Part shown: in pieces, positions 15,920-16,361 of the stretch
How the letters are laid out: each line of letters opens with the position of its first letter
Numbering within the stretch: the first letter of the stretch is position 1
Origin: Prevotellaceae bacterium UBA1726
GTDB lineage: Bacteria > Bacteroidota > Bacteroidia > Bacteroidales > Bacteroidaceae
DNA length: 16,361 nucleotides
Assembly (NCBI GenBank): GCA_002316005.1
Contig: DCIM01000072.1
Span: 4,111-20,471, forward strand
Reading direction: 5' to 3'
Notes under the pieces: generated by a model
Database searches by the model: none
Told to the model about the DNA's origin: nothing
Seen by the model: the letters and a program-made list of their open reading frames with translations, nothing else
Translations under genes and position numbers: made by a program

Positions 15920-16058
15920 TGCCGATTTACAAAATGTCACGGATAACATTCGGTTGGGATATAAAAAGTTTGTTTTGCTTGAAATTCCTTACTTTTTGTT
16001 GTTTTTAATAAGGGAAAATATTAATTTCACATACAATAATTTATAAACAAATCACAGT

Positions 16059-16361
16059 ATGAAAAAAGCATTTACTCTTTTTTTGACTTTGGCATTCGTG
16101 CTTACAGTCAGCGCATCTACTGGCATTAATCCAACTAAGGTAGGTGTAAAAATCAACAAGCAGGCTTTTGACAAGCAGCTGACTACTGCTTCGGTAAAGT
16201 CGGTTCAACCACAGAAGGCTCACAAGATTGCTAAGCCTTTCATGAAGAACGGTAAGGAAATTGCTCTTCCAAACGTAAAGGCTGAGAGAGTTCCTGTTGC
16301 TGCTGTTGCAGCAAACAGCCACAAGGCTCCTCGCAAGGCTGACGCAGAGGCAATCGATATC
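16059..16361 (+). CDS. Secreted protein of unknown function (N-terminus only)
   Basis: The frame is open from the ATG at 16059 to the right edge (101 codons, no stop). The start MKKAFTLFLTLAFVLTVSAS is a clear Sec signal peptide, with cleavage probably near residues 18-22. The following 80 residues are rich in Lys, Ala and Val, with little hydrophobic core, and become acidic only at the end (KADAEAID). This could be a disordered spacer or propeptide before the main domain, which lies outside the window. Codons such as GCT, AAG, AAC and CGC dominate, as in well-expressed genes, and the upstream promoter is a full consensus match. The family cannot be named. It is divergent from the secreted-protein operon. 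Confidence 0.75.
   Translation, partial: MKKAFTLFLTLAFVLTVSASTGINPTKVGVKINKQAFDKQLTTASVKSVQPQKAHKIAKPFMKNGKEIALPNVKAERVPVAAVAANSHKAPRKADAEAIDI

Larger units (their letters stand above)
15607..16058. other. 452-base divergent intergenic region
   Basis: This region separates the minus-strand operon starting at 15606 from the plus-strand gene starting at 16059. It holds a -7 element for the minus operon (15633-15640), a GC-rich inverted repeat (15718-15736), a purine-rich stretch (about 15748-15768) and a complete plus-strand promoter (15888-15919). The predicted plus transcript has a leader of about 130 bases, rich in T runs. No tRNA, small ORF with coding character or known riboswitch is recognised. 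Confidence 0.6.

Noticed and set aside
1..16361. CRISPR arrays, tRNA or rRNA genes, insertion sequences, phage genes
   Set aside because: No spaced direct repeats, cloverleaf-like segments, transposase motifs or terminal inverted repeats were recognised on either strand.

Overview
The window looks like chromosome from a gut or oral Bacteroidales bacterium, most likely Prevotella or a close relative. Three things point there. Promoter-like sites match the Bacteroidetes consensus (TTTG, 19-20 bases, TAnnTTTG) and no clear Shine-Dalgarno sites are seen. Two secreted proteins end in a short sorting-type tail of the form 'Y(N/D)(L/I)xGxRhxxxxKGIxIxxGKKI', as in type IX secretion cargo of this group. 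The glycosidase content is that of a plant-polysaccharide degrader. The genus is inferred, not proven.

Layout: (1) 1-113, minus: start of an NAD(P)-dependent epimerase/dehydratase that runs off the left edge, with a full consensus promoter. (2) 365-2176, plus: a lipoprotein with a repetitive beta-helix domain of the Cthe_2159 carbohydrate-binding type. (3) 2259-8448, minus: a tight three-gene glycosidase operon transcribed as GH97, GH51 arabinofuranosidase, GH43 arabinanase-like enzyme. (4) 8571-9886, plus: a small operon unrelated to sugars, with a SAM methyltransferase and a uracil-DNA-glycosylase-superfamily protein. It has a full promoter and an array of TTTTCCA/TGGAAAA motifs in the divergent region it shares with the GH97 gene. 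(5) 9902-15606, minus: a second tight three-gene operon of secreted proteins. These are a protein with three OB-like repeats and a sorting tail, a protein with fibronectin-III-like repeats, and an unclassified TIM-barrel glycosidase-like enzyme. (6) 15607-16058: a 452-base divergent intergenic region with promoters for both sides and a GC-rich inverted repeat. (7) 16059 to the right edge, plus: start of an unrecognised secreted protein.

Inferred function: the two minus-strand operons probably serve breakdown of an arabinose-containing plant glycan (arabinan, arabinogalactan or arabinoxylan side chains). GH43 and the OB-repeat protein are likely sent across the outer membrane. GH51 and GH97 have only Sec signal peptides and are probably periplasmic. 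No SusC/SusD pair, hybrid two-component sensor or ECF sigma factor is present, so this is not a canonical complete polysaccharide utilisation locus within these limits. The best candidates for undescribed biology are the 9902-12070 enzyme and the two secreted proteins encoded upstream of it in the same operon.
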